From Hymenobacter jeongseonensis (GTDB taxonomy: Bacteria; Bacteroidota; Bacteroidia; Cytophagales; Hymenobacteraceae), in assembly GCF_015694725.1 (NCBI RefSeq), contig NZ_JADQDQ010000001.1:124001-188000 (forward strand): a stretch of 64,000 bases of DNA, given 5' to 3'. This document shows positions 51,906 to 61,464 of the stretch, piece by piece. Under the pieces are notes generated by a model that was not told the origin of the DNA, ran no database searches, and saw only the letters and a program-made list of their open reading frames with translations. Every line of letters starts with the position of its first letter. Position 1 is the stretch's first letter. Made by a program: the position numbers and the translations under genes.

Positions 51906-53309
51906 CTAGCCCATCAGGGCGCGGAACAGCAGGAACAGCAGGCCCGAGAGCATCATGGTCACGGGCAGGGTGAGCACCCAGGCCAGGGCGATGGTGCGCA
52001 CCATGCCGGGGTTCACGTTCTTCACGCCGCGGCTGGCCACCATGGAGCCCGCGATGCTCGAAGTGAGCACGTGCGTGGTGGAAGCCGGCAGGCCAAACTG
52101 CGTACTGATGCCAATCATGCCGGCGGCCACCAGCTCGGAAGAGGCGCCTTGCGCATAGCTCAGGTGCTCCTTGCCGATGCGCTCGCCGATGGTTTTCACA
52201 ATGCGCTGCCAGCCAACCATGGTGCCCACGGCCAGCGAGATGCTCACCATGAACAGCACCCACCACGGAGCGTAGTCGGTGAAGGTCTTCATCTCCTTCA
52301 TGGCGCCGTCGTAGATGCTCCGGTCCTGGGTGCTCAGGCTCACTTTTTCGGAGCCGAGCAGCTTCTTGGCCCGGTTGCCGATGAGCAGAATGTCGCGCCG
52401 GATTTCGAAGCGCGTCTGCCGGGGCAGGTCCTCGATGCGGGTGGTGTTGGCAAAAATGCGGTCGAGGTCGCTGGTCTGTACCTGGATTTCGGCCAGCATT
52501 TTGGTATCGGCGGGGCTCAACTCGTTGCGGTTCACGCGGTTCATTACGTACTCCACTTTGCCGAGGGATTCGCGCAGGTCGAGCGGGTTTTTGGTTTGGT
52601 CGAGGGCAAAATAGCTGGGCACGATGCCAATCAGAATCAGCATGATGAGGCCCACACCCTTTTGCCCGTCGTTGGAACCGTGGAAAAAGCTCACCAGCGT
52701 GCAGGTTACAATCAGCATCAGCCGAATCCAGAGGGGCGGGGGCTTGCGCTTGTGCGGCTCCTTAAAAATGGCCTTGTTGCGAATGAAGCGCTTGAACAGG
52801 AACATCATGCCGATGGTGAGCGCAAAACCCAGCAGCGGACCCACGAGCAGGGCAATGCCCGTTTCGCCAGCTTTGCCCCAGTTCACAGCCGCGCCCCGTG
52901 ACTCGGGCAGCAGCGAAAAGGCAATGCCCACGCCCAGTATCGAGCCAATGAGAGCGTGCGAGCTGGAGGCTGGAATGCCGTAATACCAGGTGCCCACGTT
53001 CCAGATAATGGCACCGAGGATGAGGGCGCCGACCATGGCAATGCCGTGGTACACGTTGGCGTCGACCAGGCTTTCGACCGGCAGCAGGTATACAATGCCC
53101 ATGGCGACGCTGATGCCGCCGGCAAACACGCCGATGAAGTTCCAGAAGGCCGACCACACCACCGCGACCCAGGGCCGCAGCGTGTTGGTGTAAATAACGG
53201 TGGCGACGGCGTTGGCCGTGTCATGGAAGCCGTTGACGAACTCGAACGCGCAGGCGGCCAGCAGGCACACGCCGAGAAGCAGCAGCACGTGAGGTTCTAA
53301 ACCAAACAT
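51906..53309 (-). CDS. PiT family inorganic phosphate transporter
   Basis: 467 aa with about 10-12 membrane helices. Both PiT repeats are visible: FVNGFHDTANAVATVI (residues 24-39) and FFHGSNDGQKGVGLI in the middle, plus GIPASSSHALIGSILG and FGLPASTTHVLTSSI. A soluble loop of about 130 residues lies between the halves. The family moves phosphate with protons or sodium at low affinity, in the inner membrane. No PhoU-like gene adjoins. Confidence 0.95.
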   Translation of the reverse strand: MFGLEPHVLLLLGVCLLAACAFEFVNGFHDTANAVATVIYTNTLRPWVAVVWSAFWNFIGVFAGGISVAMGIVYLLPVESLVDANVYHGIAMVGALILGAIIWNVGTWYYGIPASSSHALIGSILGVGIAFSLLPESRGAAVNWGKAGETGIALLVGPLLGFALTIGMMFLFKRFIRNKAIFKEPHKRKPPPLWIRLMLIVTCTLVSFFHGSNDGQKGVGLIMLILIGIVPSYFALDQTKNPLDLRESLGKVEYVMNRVNRNELSPADTKMLAEIQVQTSDLDRIFANTTRIEDLPRQTRFEIRRDILLIGNRAKKLLGSEKVSLSTQDRSIYDGAMKEMKTFTDYAPWWVLFMVSISLAVGTMVGWQRIVKTIGERIGKEHLSYAQGASSELVAAGMIGISTQFGLPASTTHVLTSSIAGSMVASRGVKNVNPGMVRTIALAWVLTLPVTMMLSGLLFLLFRALMG

Positions 53310-53502
53310 AAAGAGGAAATTGGTGGGTATTTAGGTTGAATCATGGGCCAAAGGTAGGGAGGTAGTTCACAGCCGGTATGTTACCGAATTGTGTCCTCGG
53401 GAAAGAGCGTCAAAACAAAACGCCCTAATGCGCGCAGCCGAAGCAGGACTGTTCTTGTTTTGGGCCTTCTACGCACAAGTTTCAGCTTGGGCCACATCGG
53501 CC

Positions 53503-53510
53503 TACTTTTG
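53503..53510 (+). promoter_or_regulatory. -7 promoter element for glyS, 5 nt from the start codon
   Basis: TACTTTTG, exact TAnnTTTG, ends 5 nt before ATG 53516, predicting a leader of nearly zero length. Confidence 0.6.
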
Positions 53511-53515
53511 TGGAT

Positions 53516-55018
53516 ATGAACCCAGCACTCGAAACCACCCAGCTCAAGGATATTGTGGCCCACGCCAAGGAATACGGCTTCGTATTTCAGTCCTCCGAAA
53601 TCTATGACGGCCTGGCCGCCGTGTACGACTACGGCCCCAACGGCGTGGAGCTGAAAAACAACCTCAAGCGCCTGTGGTGGGAAGCCATGACCCAGCTGCA
53701 CCACGACGTAGTGGGCCTCGACGCCGCCATTTTTATGGCGCCCCAGACTTGGAAAGCCTCGGGCCACATCGACGGCTTCAACGACCCGATGGTGGATAAC
53801 CTCGACAGCAAAAAGCGCTACCGCGCCGATGTGCTGCTCGAAGAAAAAGCCGCCGAGTACGAAAACGCCGGCGACCCCGCCCGTGGGGCAGCCCTCACGG
53901 CCGAAATGGGCCGCTTGCTCACCGAAAACGACCTGGCCGGCGTGCGCCAGCTCATCATCGACGAGAAAATCCTTTGCCCCGTTTCCAAAACCGGCAACTG
54001 GACCGAAGTGCGCCAGTTCAACCTGATGTTCTCAACCCAGGGTTCGGCCGTGGACTCGGACGCGCCGCCCGTGTACCTGCGCCCCGAAACCGCCCAGGGC
54101 ATTTTCGTAAACTTCCTGAACGTGCAGAAGTCGGCCCGCATGAAGATTCCCTTCGGCATTGCCCAAATCGGGAAAGCTTTCCGGAATGAGATTGTGGCCC
54201 GCCAGTTCATTTTCCGGATGCGTGAGTTCGAGCAGATGGAGATGCAATTCTTCGTGCGCCCCGGCACCGAAGGCGAGTGGTACGACACCTGGAAGGCCGC
54301 CCGCCGCCGCTTCCACGAGGCCATCGGCCTGCCCGCCGACAAGCTGCGCTTCCACGACCACGACAAGCTGGCCCACTACGCCAAGGCTGCCGTCGACATT
54401 GAGTACGAATTCCCTTTCGGTTTCAAAGAAATCGAAGGCATCCACTCCCGCTCCGACTTCGACCTAACCCAGCACCAGGCCCTGAGCCGCAAAAAGCAGC
54501 AGTACTTCGACGCCGATATCGACCCCGCCACCGGCAAGGCCTACGGCAACTACGTGCCCTTCGTGGTCGAAACCTCCGTCGGTGCCGACCGCCTGTTCCT
54601 GGCCACGATGTGCAACGCCTTCACCGAGGAAACCATCACGGAAGGGGAGGGCGACGCCCAGCAAACCAAAACCCGCACCTTCCTGAAGCTGCACCCGGCC
54701 GTGGCACCGGTGAAAGCCGCCATCTTCCCGCTCGTTCGCAAAGACGGCATGCCCGAGAAGGCCCAGGAAATTTTCGATGCCCTGCGTTTTGACTTCCGTT
54801 TGGTGCTGGAAGAGCGTGACGCCATCGGCAAGCGCTACACCCGCCAGGACCTCATCGGCACGCCCTTCTGCATCGTGGTCGACGGCCAGACCCTGGAAGA
54901 CGAAACCGTAACCGTGCGCCACCGCGACTCGCGCGAGCAAACCCGTATGCCGATTTCGGAACTGCGCAGCTACATCGGCGAGGCCGTGAGCTTCCGCCGC
55001 ATCTTCGAGAAACTGTAG
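53516..55018 (+). CDS. glyS: Glycine--tRNA ligase (single-chain, eukaryote/archaeal-like type)
   Basis: 500 aa from ATG 53516; GTG 53510 in frame is within the -7 element. Class II motifs are complete: SSEIYDGLAAVYDYGPNGVE, YLRPETAQGIFVNFLNV, IAQIGKAFRNEI (motif 2), MREFEQMEMQFFV, and motif 3 FVVETSVGADRLFLA. The C-terminal anticodon-binding domain follows. It charges tRNA-Gly as a homodimer in the cytoplasm. A family B repeat begins 4 nt after the stop. Confidence 0.97.
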   Translation: MNPALETTQLKDIVAHAKEYGFVFQSSEIYDGLAAVYDYGPNGVELKNNLKRLWWEAMTQLHHDVVGLDAAIFMAPQTWKASGHIDGFNDPMVDNLDSKKRYRADVLLEEKAAEYENAGDPARGAALTAEMGRLLTENDLAGVRQLIIDEKILCPVSKTGNWTEVRQFNLMFSTQGSAVDSDAPPVYLRPETAQGIFVNFLNVQKSARMKIPFGIAQIGKAFRNEIVARQFIFRMREFEQMEMQFFVRPGTEGEWYDTWKAARRRFHEAIGLPADKLRFHDHDKLAHYAKAAVDIEYEFPFGFKEIEGIHSRSDFDLTQHQALSRKKQQYFDADIDPATGKAYGNYVPFVVETSVGADRLFLATMCNAFTEETITEGEGDAQQTKTRTFLKLHPAVAPVKAAIFPLVRKDGMPEKAQEIFDALRFDFRLVLEERDAIGKRYTRQDLIGTPFCIVVDGQTLEDETVTVRHRDSREQTRMPISELRSYIGEAVSFRRIFEKL

Positions 55019-55021
55019 CAA

Positions 55022-55096
55022 TGTAGCGTGGACTCTGCGAGTCCGCGCCTGAACCGCGCCATTCGTTCTACTAGGCGCGGACTCGCAGAGTTCACG
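55022..55096. repeat. Family B inverted repeat
   Basis: 75 bp; left arm TGTAGCGTGGACTCTGCG then AGTCCGCGCC; right arm GGCGCGGACTCGCAGAG then TTCACG. The palindrome core differs in sequence from the copies at 39149 and 46819 (ACTCTGCGAGT for ACTTTTAGT), but end and frame are the same. It starts 4 nt after the glyS stop. Confidence 0.9.
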
Positions 55097-55104
55097 TTTC
55101 AGTG

Positions 55105-55136
55105 AGCCCCGACTTTCCCAAAGTCGGGGCTTTTTG
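55105..55136 (+). terminator. Rho-independent terminator
   Basis: AGCCCCGACTTT / AAAGTCGGGGCT with a 3-base loop and T-run, after glyS and the repeat. Confidence 0.93.
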
Positions 55137-55248
55137 CTTTGGGTGGAACGGGGGAGAAAGAACGAACTCATTCCGCTTGCAACGTTCAGGATTATGCTCA
55201 GAGCCAGCAAACGAGACCTGTAGAAACTACGGCCGCGCCGCGCTTACG

Positions 55249-55256
55249 TAACTTTG
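55249..55256 (+). promoter_or_regulatory. -7 promoter element for the MMPL exporter gene
   Basis: TAACTTTG, exact TAnnTTTG, 17 bp before ATG 55274. Confidence 0.6.
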
Positions 55257-55273
55257 CCTTTTTGCAGGGTTTT

Positions 55274-57721
55274 ATGTGGGAGCAGCTCGCGCTTTTCATC
55301 ATTCGGTTTCGTATTTCGCTGATTGCGGTATTGGCCGTCATCACCGTGTTCATGGCTTGGAAAGCCAAGGACGTGGAGATGACCTACGACTTTGCCCAGG
55401 TCGTGAGCCCGAACGACCCGGATATGATTTATTTCCAGGACTTTAAAAAGACCTTCGGCGAAGACGGCAACGTGCTGGTGGTGGGCCTGCAAGACAGCTC
55501 GGTGTACAAGCTCAGCAACTTCAATGAGCTGCGTATCCTCACCGATACCTTGGCCAAAGTAGAAGGTGTGAACGGCGTGCTCAGCGTGAGCAAGCTGCTG
55601 AATATCAGCAAGGACACCGCCAACAACAGCTTCAAGGCCACCCCAATCTTCAAAACCGCCCCTCGCACCCAGGCCGAATTAGATAGCCTGATGCGGGTCG
55701 TGAACAGCGTCGAGTTCTACAAGGGCCAGCTCATCAGCCCCGTGACCGGGGCCACGCTGCTGGCCCTGACCATGGACCCGAAGTACCTGAACTCGTCGCG
55801 CCGGCAGGCTGTGATGAACAACATTTTGGGCTTCACCAAGCAGTTTGAGCAGAAAACCAAAATCAAGCTCCACTACGCCGGCCTGCCCTACGTGCGCTCC
55901 ACGATGACGAGCAAGGTGGCCTCGGAAATGAAGTTCTTCACCCTGCTGGCCATGGCCGTGACGGGCCTGACGCTGCTGGTGTTCTTCCGGACGTGGTCGG
56001 CGGTGGTGTTTCCGCTCATTGTGGTGGGTGTCACGGTGGTCTGGTGCATTGGGTCCATTGTGCTGCTGGGTTTCAAAATCAACCTGCTCACGGGCTTGAT
56101 TCCGAGCATTATTGTCGTTATCGGCATTCCGAACTGCACCTACCTGCTTTCGCGCTACCACTACGACTACCGAAAATCGGGCAACCAGATGCTGGCCATG
56201 ACGCGGGTCATCCGCAAAATCGGCCTCGTCACGCTGATGAACAACATGACCACGGCCGTGGGCTTCATCGTGTTTGCCTTCACCGATATTTCGATTCTGT
56301 ATCAGTTCGGGCTGGTGGCCACCATCAACATCTTCGCGGCCTTCTTCATCAGTTTTATCCTGATTCCGGCCGTGTTCAGCATGTTGCCGCCGCCCACAGC
56401 CAAGCAGCTCGAGCACCTCGATGCCAAGCCGCTCACCAAACTGCTGGAGTTCTTTGACTACCTCGTGCTGCACCGCCGGCCCACCGTGTACGTGGCGGCT
56501 CTGGTAATGGTAGCCGGCGCGGCGTTCGGTATTTCGCGCATCGAATCCGTCTCCTACATGGTCGACGACTTGCCCAAGAAAAGCTCCGTCAACGCCGATT
56601 TGGCCTTTTTCGAAAGCCATTTCAACGGCGTGATGCCGCTGGAATTCGAAGTCGACACCCACAAAAAGCGCGGCCTGCTCAAGCTCAAGAACTTGGAGAA
56701 AATCGACCAGTTCGAGAAGTTCTTGCGGACTCAGCCGGAGCTGTCGCCGCCCGTAAGCTTGGTGACTTTCCTCAAGGCCAGCACCCAGGCCTTCTACAAC
56801 GGCGACCCCAAGTTTTTCCGCCTGCCCGATAACTCCGAGCGCCCCTACATCCTCAGTGCCCTGGCCAATTCCCGGGGCGCCGGCAACGAAGCGGGCATGA
56901 ACAGCAAGCTCCTGCGCTCCTTCGCCGACAGCACCGGCCAGAAGGCGCGCATCAGCCTGAAAATTGCCGATATCGGCTCCCAGAACCTCGATTCGCTGAT
57001 GAACAAGCGCATCCTGCCCGAGATGAACCGCATTTTCACCGGTTCGGGCATGGACATTCGCCCCACCGGCACCACCATCATCTTCACCAAGGGCAACGAG
57101 TACATCATTCATACCCTGCGCGAAAGCTTGTTTCTGGCCTTCGGGCTGGTGGGTTTGGTGGTGCTAATTCTCTTCCGGTCGGCCCGCACGGTGCTGTTTG
57201 CCCTCATCCCCAATGCCGTGACGCTGATACTGACGGCCGGGATTATGGGCTTTTTCAACATTCCGCTCAAGCCCAGCACGGCGCTGATTTTCGTGATTGC
57301 GCTGGGCATTGATGGCGACAACTCCATTCACCTGCTGGCCAAATTTCGTCAGGAAATGGCCCTCAACGGCCACCGCGTGCGCCAAGCCGTATCGGTTACG
57401 CTGAGCGAGGCGGGCACCAGCATGATTTACACCAGCATCGTGCTGTTCGTCGGTTTCAGCATTTTCGCCTTCAGCGAATTCGGCGGAACCAAGGCCTTGG
57501 GATTGTTAATGTCGGCTTCGTTGTTAATAACCAACTTTTCCAACCTGATTTTGCTGCCCGCCATGCTCATTACCTTCGACCATGGCAGAGGCAACTTGAT
57601 AGATAACAACGCGTTGATTCGCCATTACGACGAGTCGTACCACGAGGAAGACGACGATGCCGAACTGAACCTTGCCCGCATGAAAAAGGAAGGCGACTAC
57701 GCCGGCGACTACACAATTTAA
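55274..57721 (+). CDS. MMPL/RND family exporter (HpnN-like)
   Basis: 815 aa from ATG 55274, right after the -7 element; 45 upstream codons cover the promoter and are rejected. The RND plan is twofold: a helix at the N-terminus, a periplasmic loop, five or so helices (residues 210-400), then the same again, with a sterol-sensing/MMPL-like segment (LVFFRTWSAVVFPLIVVGVTV cut short here as LVFFRTWSAVVF). The second half has ALGIDGDNSIHLLAKFRQE. Such exporters move lipids or hopanoids by proton force. The stop codon touches a family C repeat. Confidence 0.9.
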   Translation: MWEQLALFIIRFRISLIAVLAVITVFMAWKAKDVEMTYDFAQVVSPNDPDMIYFQDFKKTFGEDGNVLVVGLQDSSVYKLSNFNELRILTDTLAKVEGVNGVLSVSKLLNISKDTANNSFKATPIFKTAPRTQAELDSLMRVVNSVEFYKGQLISPVTGATLLALTMDPKYLNSSRRQAVMNNILGFTKQFEQKTKIKLHYAGLPYVRSTMTSKVASEMKFFTLLAMAVTGLTLLVFFRTWSAVVFPLIVVGVTVVWCIGSIVLLGFKINLLTGLIPSIIVVIGIPNCTYLLSRYHYDYRKSGNQMLAMTRVIRKIGLVTLMNNMTTAVGFIVFAFTDISILYQFGLVATINIFAAFFISFILIPAVFSMLPPPTAKQLEHLDAKPLTKLLEFFDYLVLHRRPTVYVAALVMVAGAAFGISRIESVSYMVDDLPKKSSVNADLAFFESHFNGVMPLEFEVDTHKKRGLLKLKNLEKIDQFEKFLRTQPELSPPVSLVTFLKASTQAFYNGDPKFFRLPDNSERPYILSALANSRGAGNEAGMNSKLLRSFADSTGQKARISLKIADIGSQNLDSLMNKRILPEMNRIFTGSGMDIRPTGTTIIFTKGNEYIIHTLRESLFLAFGLVGLVVLILFRSARTVLFALIPNAVTLILTAGIMGFFNIPLKPSTALIFVIALGIDGDNSIHLLAKFRQEMALNGHRVRQAVSVTLSEAGTSMIYTSIVLFVGFSIFAFSEFGGTKALGLLMSASLLITNFSNLILLPAMLITFDHGRGNLIDNNALIRHYDESYHEEDDDAELNLARMKKEGDYAGDYTI

Positions 57722-57842
57722 GAACGATGTAGAGACGCATATTTGCGTCTCGTCGCCCGCACAGCACGGGCCTCGTTCGCCCTGAAATTCTATCGATTAC
57801 CGTTCAACGACGAGACGCAAGTATGCGTCTCTACATCGTTCT
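57721..57842. repeat. Family C inverted repeat filling the MMPL-ileS gap
   Basis: 122 bp with 35 bp terminal arms pairing with one mismatch: AGAACGATGTAGAGACGC on the left, GCGTCTCTACATCGTTCT on the right, and an internal GACGCATATTTGCGTC hairpin in each arm. It begins at the last base of the MMPL stop and ends 11 bp before the ileS start. Confidence 0.93.
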
Positions 57843-57853
57843 AAAACTGAACA

Positions 57854-60800
57854 ATGAAATACCCCGAATACAAACAGCCGCTCAACTACGGCCAGCTCGG
57901 CGAGGACATCCTCGCCTGGTGGAAGGAGCACGGCATCTTTGAAAAGAGCGTAAGCAGCCGCGAAGGCCAGCCCACGTTCGTGTTTTACGAAGGCCCCCCG
58001 TCGGCTAACGGCGCGCCCGGTATCCACCATGTGATGGCGCGCACGGTGAAGGACATTTTCGGCCGCTACCAGACGCTGCTGGGCAAGCAAGTGCCCCGCA
58101 AAGGCGGCTGGGACACCCACGGCCTGCCCATCGAGCTGCAGGTAGAGAAGGAGCTGGGCATCACGAAGGAGGACATCGGCAAGAAAATCAGCGTGGAGGA
58201 CTACAACCAGCGCTGCAAGGAAACCGTCATGCGCTTCAAGGCGCAGTGGGACGACCTGACCGAGAAAATGGGTTACTGGGTCGACCTCAACGACCCCTAC
58301 GTGACCTTCGAGCCGGAGTACATCGAGAGCTGCTGGGCGCTGCTCAAGAAGCTCTACGACAAAGGATTGCTCTACAAGGGCTACACCATCCAGCCGTACT
58401 CGCCGGCCGCCGGCACCGGCCTTAGCTCGCACGAGCTGAACCAGCCCGGCACCTACAAGGACGTGAAGGACACGACCGTGGTGGCGCAGTTCAAGGTGAA
58501 GCGTGACGCAGTTTCTGAGAAGCTTTTTGCGGCTCCAGTTTGGGAAAGACCAAATGGCGATTCTGAAACTGATGTCTTCGTTTTAGCTTGGACAACGACT
58601 CCCTGGACTCTGCCTGCTAATACTGGATTAGCAGTTGGTAAGAACATCCCATATGTTGTTGTTCGCACCATCAACCCCTACACGAAGGAGTATATCCGGG
58701 TTGTTCTGGCAAAAGCGCGGGTAAAAAGTTACTTCTCCGAATTCACTGAAATTGGTAAAGTAACCCCGTCAACGTATTCAGATTGGGGAAGTGAAACAAG
58801 GCAGATTCCTTGGGAAATCGAGGCTGAACTCACTGGTGCTGAGCTCATCGGCATTCATTATGAGCGCCTGTTTGGTACCAAAGAAGGTTTCCCTCATTTT
58901 GAAGGCGAGGAGCGGGCTTTCCGCGTCATCAACGGCGACTTCGTGACCACGGAGGACGGCACGGGCATCGTGCACATCTCGCCCACGTTTGGCGCCGATG
59001 ACTTCCGGGCCGCGCAGCTGGCCGACATCCCGGCGCTGATGGTGCCGGATGCCGAAGGCACGCTCGGCCCCATCGTGGACCGGACGGGTCGCTACGTGCC
59101 CCAAATGGGCGAGTTTGCGGGCCGCTGGGTGAAGAACTACGACGGCCACGACGAAACCGGTGCCGACTATAAAACGCTGGACGAGAGCATCGTTATCAAG
59201 ATGAAGGGCGACGGCACGGCCTTCAAAGTGGAGAAGTACGAGCACACCTACCCGCACTGCTGGCGTACCGACAAACCCGTGCTCTACTACCCGCTCGATT
59301 CCTGGTTCATCAAGACCACGGCGGTGAAAGACCGGCTCATCGAGCTCAACAAAACCATCAACTGGAAGCCCGAAAGCACCGGCACCGGCCGCTTCGGCAA
59401 CTGGCTGGAGAACTTGGTAGACTGGAACTTAAGCCGCTCGCGCTACTGGGGCACGCCGCTGCCCATCTGGCGCAGCCAGGACCGGACGGAGGAAATCTGC
59501 ATCGGCAGCATCGCCGAGCTGAAGGCGGAGATTGACAAGGCCGTGGCGGCCGAAATCATGACTCACAACCCCTACGCTAACGGCGAAAAAGTGGACCTGC
59601 ATCGGCCCTACGTGGATGATATTTTCCTCGTCTCACCCACCGGCCAGCCCATGTACCGCGAGGCCGACCTCATCGACGTGTGGTTCGACAGCGGCGCCAT
59701 GCCCTACGCGCAGTGGCACTATCCGATTGAAAACGAGGGCCAATTCCAGAAGAATTTCCCCGCCGATTTCATCGCCGAAGGCGTGGACCAAACCCGCGGC
59801 TGGTTCTTCACGCTGCACGCCCTGGCCGTGATGCTGGAAGATTCCGTGGCTTTCAAAAACGTGATTGCCAACGGCTTGGTGCTGGCCAAGGACGGCCAGA
59901 AGATGAGCAAGCGCCTCGGCAACGCCGTCGACCCGTTTGCCACCATCAAGCAGTTCGGCCCCGATGCCACCCGATGGTACCTCATCGCCAACGCGCCACC
60001 GTGGGACAACCTCAAGTTCGACCCCGCCGGCGTGACCGAAGTGCAGCGCCGTTTCTTCGGCACGCTCTTCAATACCTACTCGTTCTATGCGCTTTACGCG
60101 AACCTAGACGAGTTTCAGACCAGCGAATTTGACCGTGTGCCGCACGCCGAATTGAGCGAGCTGGACCGCTGGGTGCTGAGCAAGCTGCAGTCGCTGATTG
60201 TGGAAGCCCGCGGCCACCTCGACAATTACGACCCCACGAAGGCCGCCCGCGCCATCCAGGATTTCGTTACCGACCAGCTCTCGAACTGGTACGTGCGCCT
60301 CTCGCGCCGCCGTTTCTGGAAAGGCGAATTGAGCGCCGATAAGCGCGCCGCCTACGAAACCCTGCAGGAATGCCTGGTGGTGGTGGCCCAGCTGATGTCG
60401 CCCATCGCGCCCTTCTTCGGCGAGTGGCTGTATAAGAACATGACCGACGGCATGCGCGCCGAAGCCGTGGCCAAAAACACGCCCCTGGCCCCGGAATCGG
60501 TGCACCTGACGCTGCTGGTGGAGGCCGACACGGCCCGCATCGACCCGAAGCTGGAGGAGCGCATGGAGCTGGCCCAGCGCATCAGCTCGCTGGCCCACTC
60601 GCTGCGCAAAAAGTCGGTGCTGAAGGTGCGCCAGCCCCTGCAGCGCATCCTGGTGCCGGTGCTGAACGACTCGACCAAGGAGCAAGTCGGCCTCGTGGAG
60701 GACCTGATTTGCGCCGAAATCAACGTGAAGCACATCGAATTTCTCGACGACGAGAGCGGCGTGCTTGTGAAGTCGGTGAAGCCCAATTTCAAGCGCCTCG

Positions 60801-61297
60801 GCCAGCAATACGGCCCGCGCCTGAAGGCCGTGGGCGCCCGCATTCAGCAGATGACGGCCGCTGAAATCAGCAAGCTGGAGAAGGAGGGAAGCCTCGCCGT
60901 GGAAGTAGATGGCCAGCCCATCACGCTAGCGCCCGACGATGTGGAAATCCGCACCGACGACCTGCCCGGCTGGCTCGTGGCCACCGACGGCCCGCTCACC
61001 GTGGCCCTCGACGTGACCCTGACCGACGAGCTGCGCCAGGAAGGCCTCGCCCGCGAGCTGGTGAACCGCCTCCAGAACCTGCGCAAAGACTCGGGCCTGG
61101 AAGTGCAGGACAAAATCCGCGTCACGTTGGCCGACCAGCAGCCCGAGCTCACGGCCGCCGTGGCTGCGTTCGGCGACTACATCCGCACCGAAACACAGGC
61201 CCTCGCCCTGACGTTTGCGGCCGATGTGAACGGCGGCTCGGTGCTCGAATTTGATGACTACTCCGTGCCGGTTCGGTTGGAGGTCGCAACTGCCTGA
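57854..61297 (+). CDS. ileS: Isoleucine--tRNA ligase
   Basis: 1147 aa, the usual length in Bacteroidota. The HIGH-type motif is at residues 49-60 (PSANGAPGIHHV), KMSKR at 683-687, and the CP1 editing domain between them includes WTTTPWTLPANTGLAV and GTGIVHISPTFGADDF. It charges tRNA-Ile and edits Val. Bases about 58504-58911 (residues about 218-353, part of the editing domain) are markedly poorer in G and C and use AT-ending codons, unlike the rest of the gene. lspA follows, as in many bacteria. Confidence 0.97.
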   Translation: MKYPEYKQPLNYGQLGEDILAWWKEHGIFEKSVSSREGQPTFVFYEGPPSANGAPGIHHVMARTVKDIFGRYQTLLGKQVPRKGGWDTHGLPIELQVEKELGITKEDIGKKISVEDYNQRCKETVMRFKAQWDDLTEKMGYWVDLNDPYVTFEPEYIESCWALLKKLYDKGLLYKGYTIQPYSPAAGTGLSSHELNQPGTYKDVKDTTVVAQFKVKRDAVSEKLFAAPVWERPNGDSETDVFVLAWTTTPWTLPANTGLAVGKNIPYVVVRTINPYTKEYIRVVLAKARVKSYFSEFTEIGKVTPSTYSDWGSETRQIPWEIEAELTGAELIGIHYERLFGTKEGFPHFEGEERAFRVINGDFVTTEDGTGIVHISPTFGADDFRAAQLADIPALMVPDAEGTLGPIVDRTGRYVPQMGEFAGRWVKNYDGHDETGADYKTLDESIVIKMKGDGTAFKVEKYEHTYPHCWRTDKPVLYYPLDSWFIKTTAVKDRLIELNKTINWKPESTGTGRFGNWLENLVDWNLSRSRYWGTPLPIWRSQDRTEEICIGSIAELKAEIDKAVAAEIMTHNPYANGEKVDLHRPYVDDIFLVSPTGQPMYREADLIDVWFDSGAMPYAQWHYPIENEGQFQKNFPADFIAEGVDQTRGWFFTLHALAVMLEDSVAFKNVIANGLVLAKDGQKMSKRLGNAVDPFATIKQFGPDATRWYLIANAPPWDNLKFDPAGVTEVQRRFFGTLFNTYSFYALYANLDEFQTSEFDRVPHAELSELDRWVLSKLQSLIVEARGHLDNYDPTKAARAIQDFVTDQLSNWYVRLSRRRFWKGELSADKRAAYETLQECLVVVAQLMSPIAPFFGEWLYKNMTDGMRAEAVAKNTPLAPESVHLTLLVEADTARIDPKLEERMELAQRISSLAHSLRKKSVLKVRQPLQRILVPVLNDSTKEQVGLVEDLICAEINVKHIEFLDDESGVLVKSVKPNFKRLGQQYGPRLKAVGARIQQMTAAEISKLEKEGSLAVEVDGQPITLAPDDVEIRTDDLPGWLVATDGPLTVALDVTLTDELRQEGLARELVNRLQNLRKDSGLEVQDKIRVTLADQQPELTAAVAAFGDYIRTETQALALTFAADVNGGSVLEFDDYSVPVRLEVATA

Positions 61298-61464
61298 TGC
61301 TGAACGACTCGCCTGGATGTGAAATCCCCGGCGAGTCCTCGGACGCACAAACGCTCAATAAGCTCGTCTTTATCGGCTCAAAAGGCCAGATAATCAGTTA
61401 TAAAAGGTATAAAAAGACGGTAATAAACAAGGCCGTCGCTCTCGCCACTTTTGGCACCGTCTGA

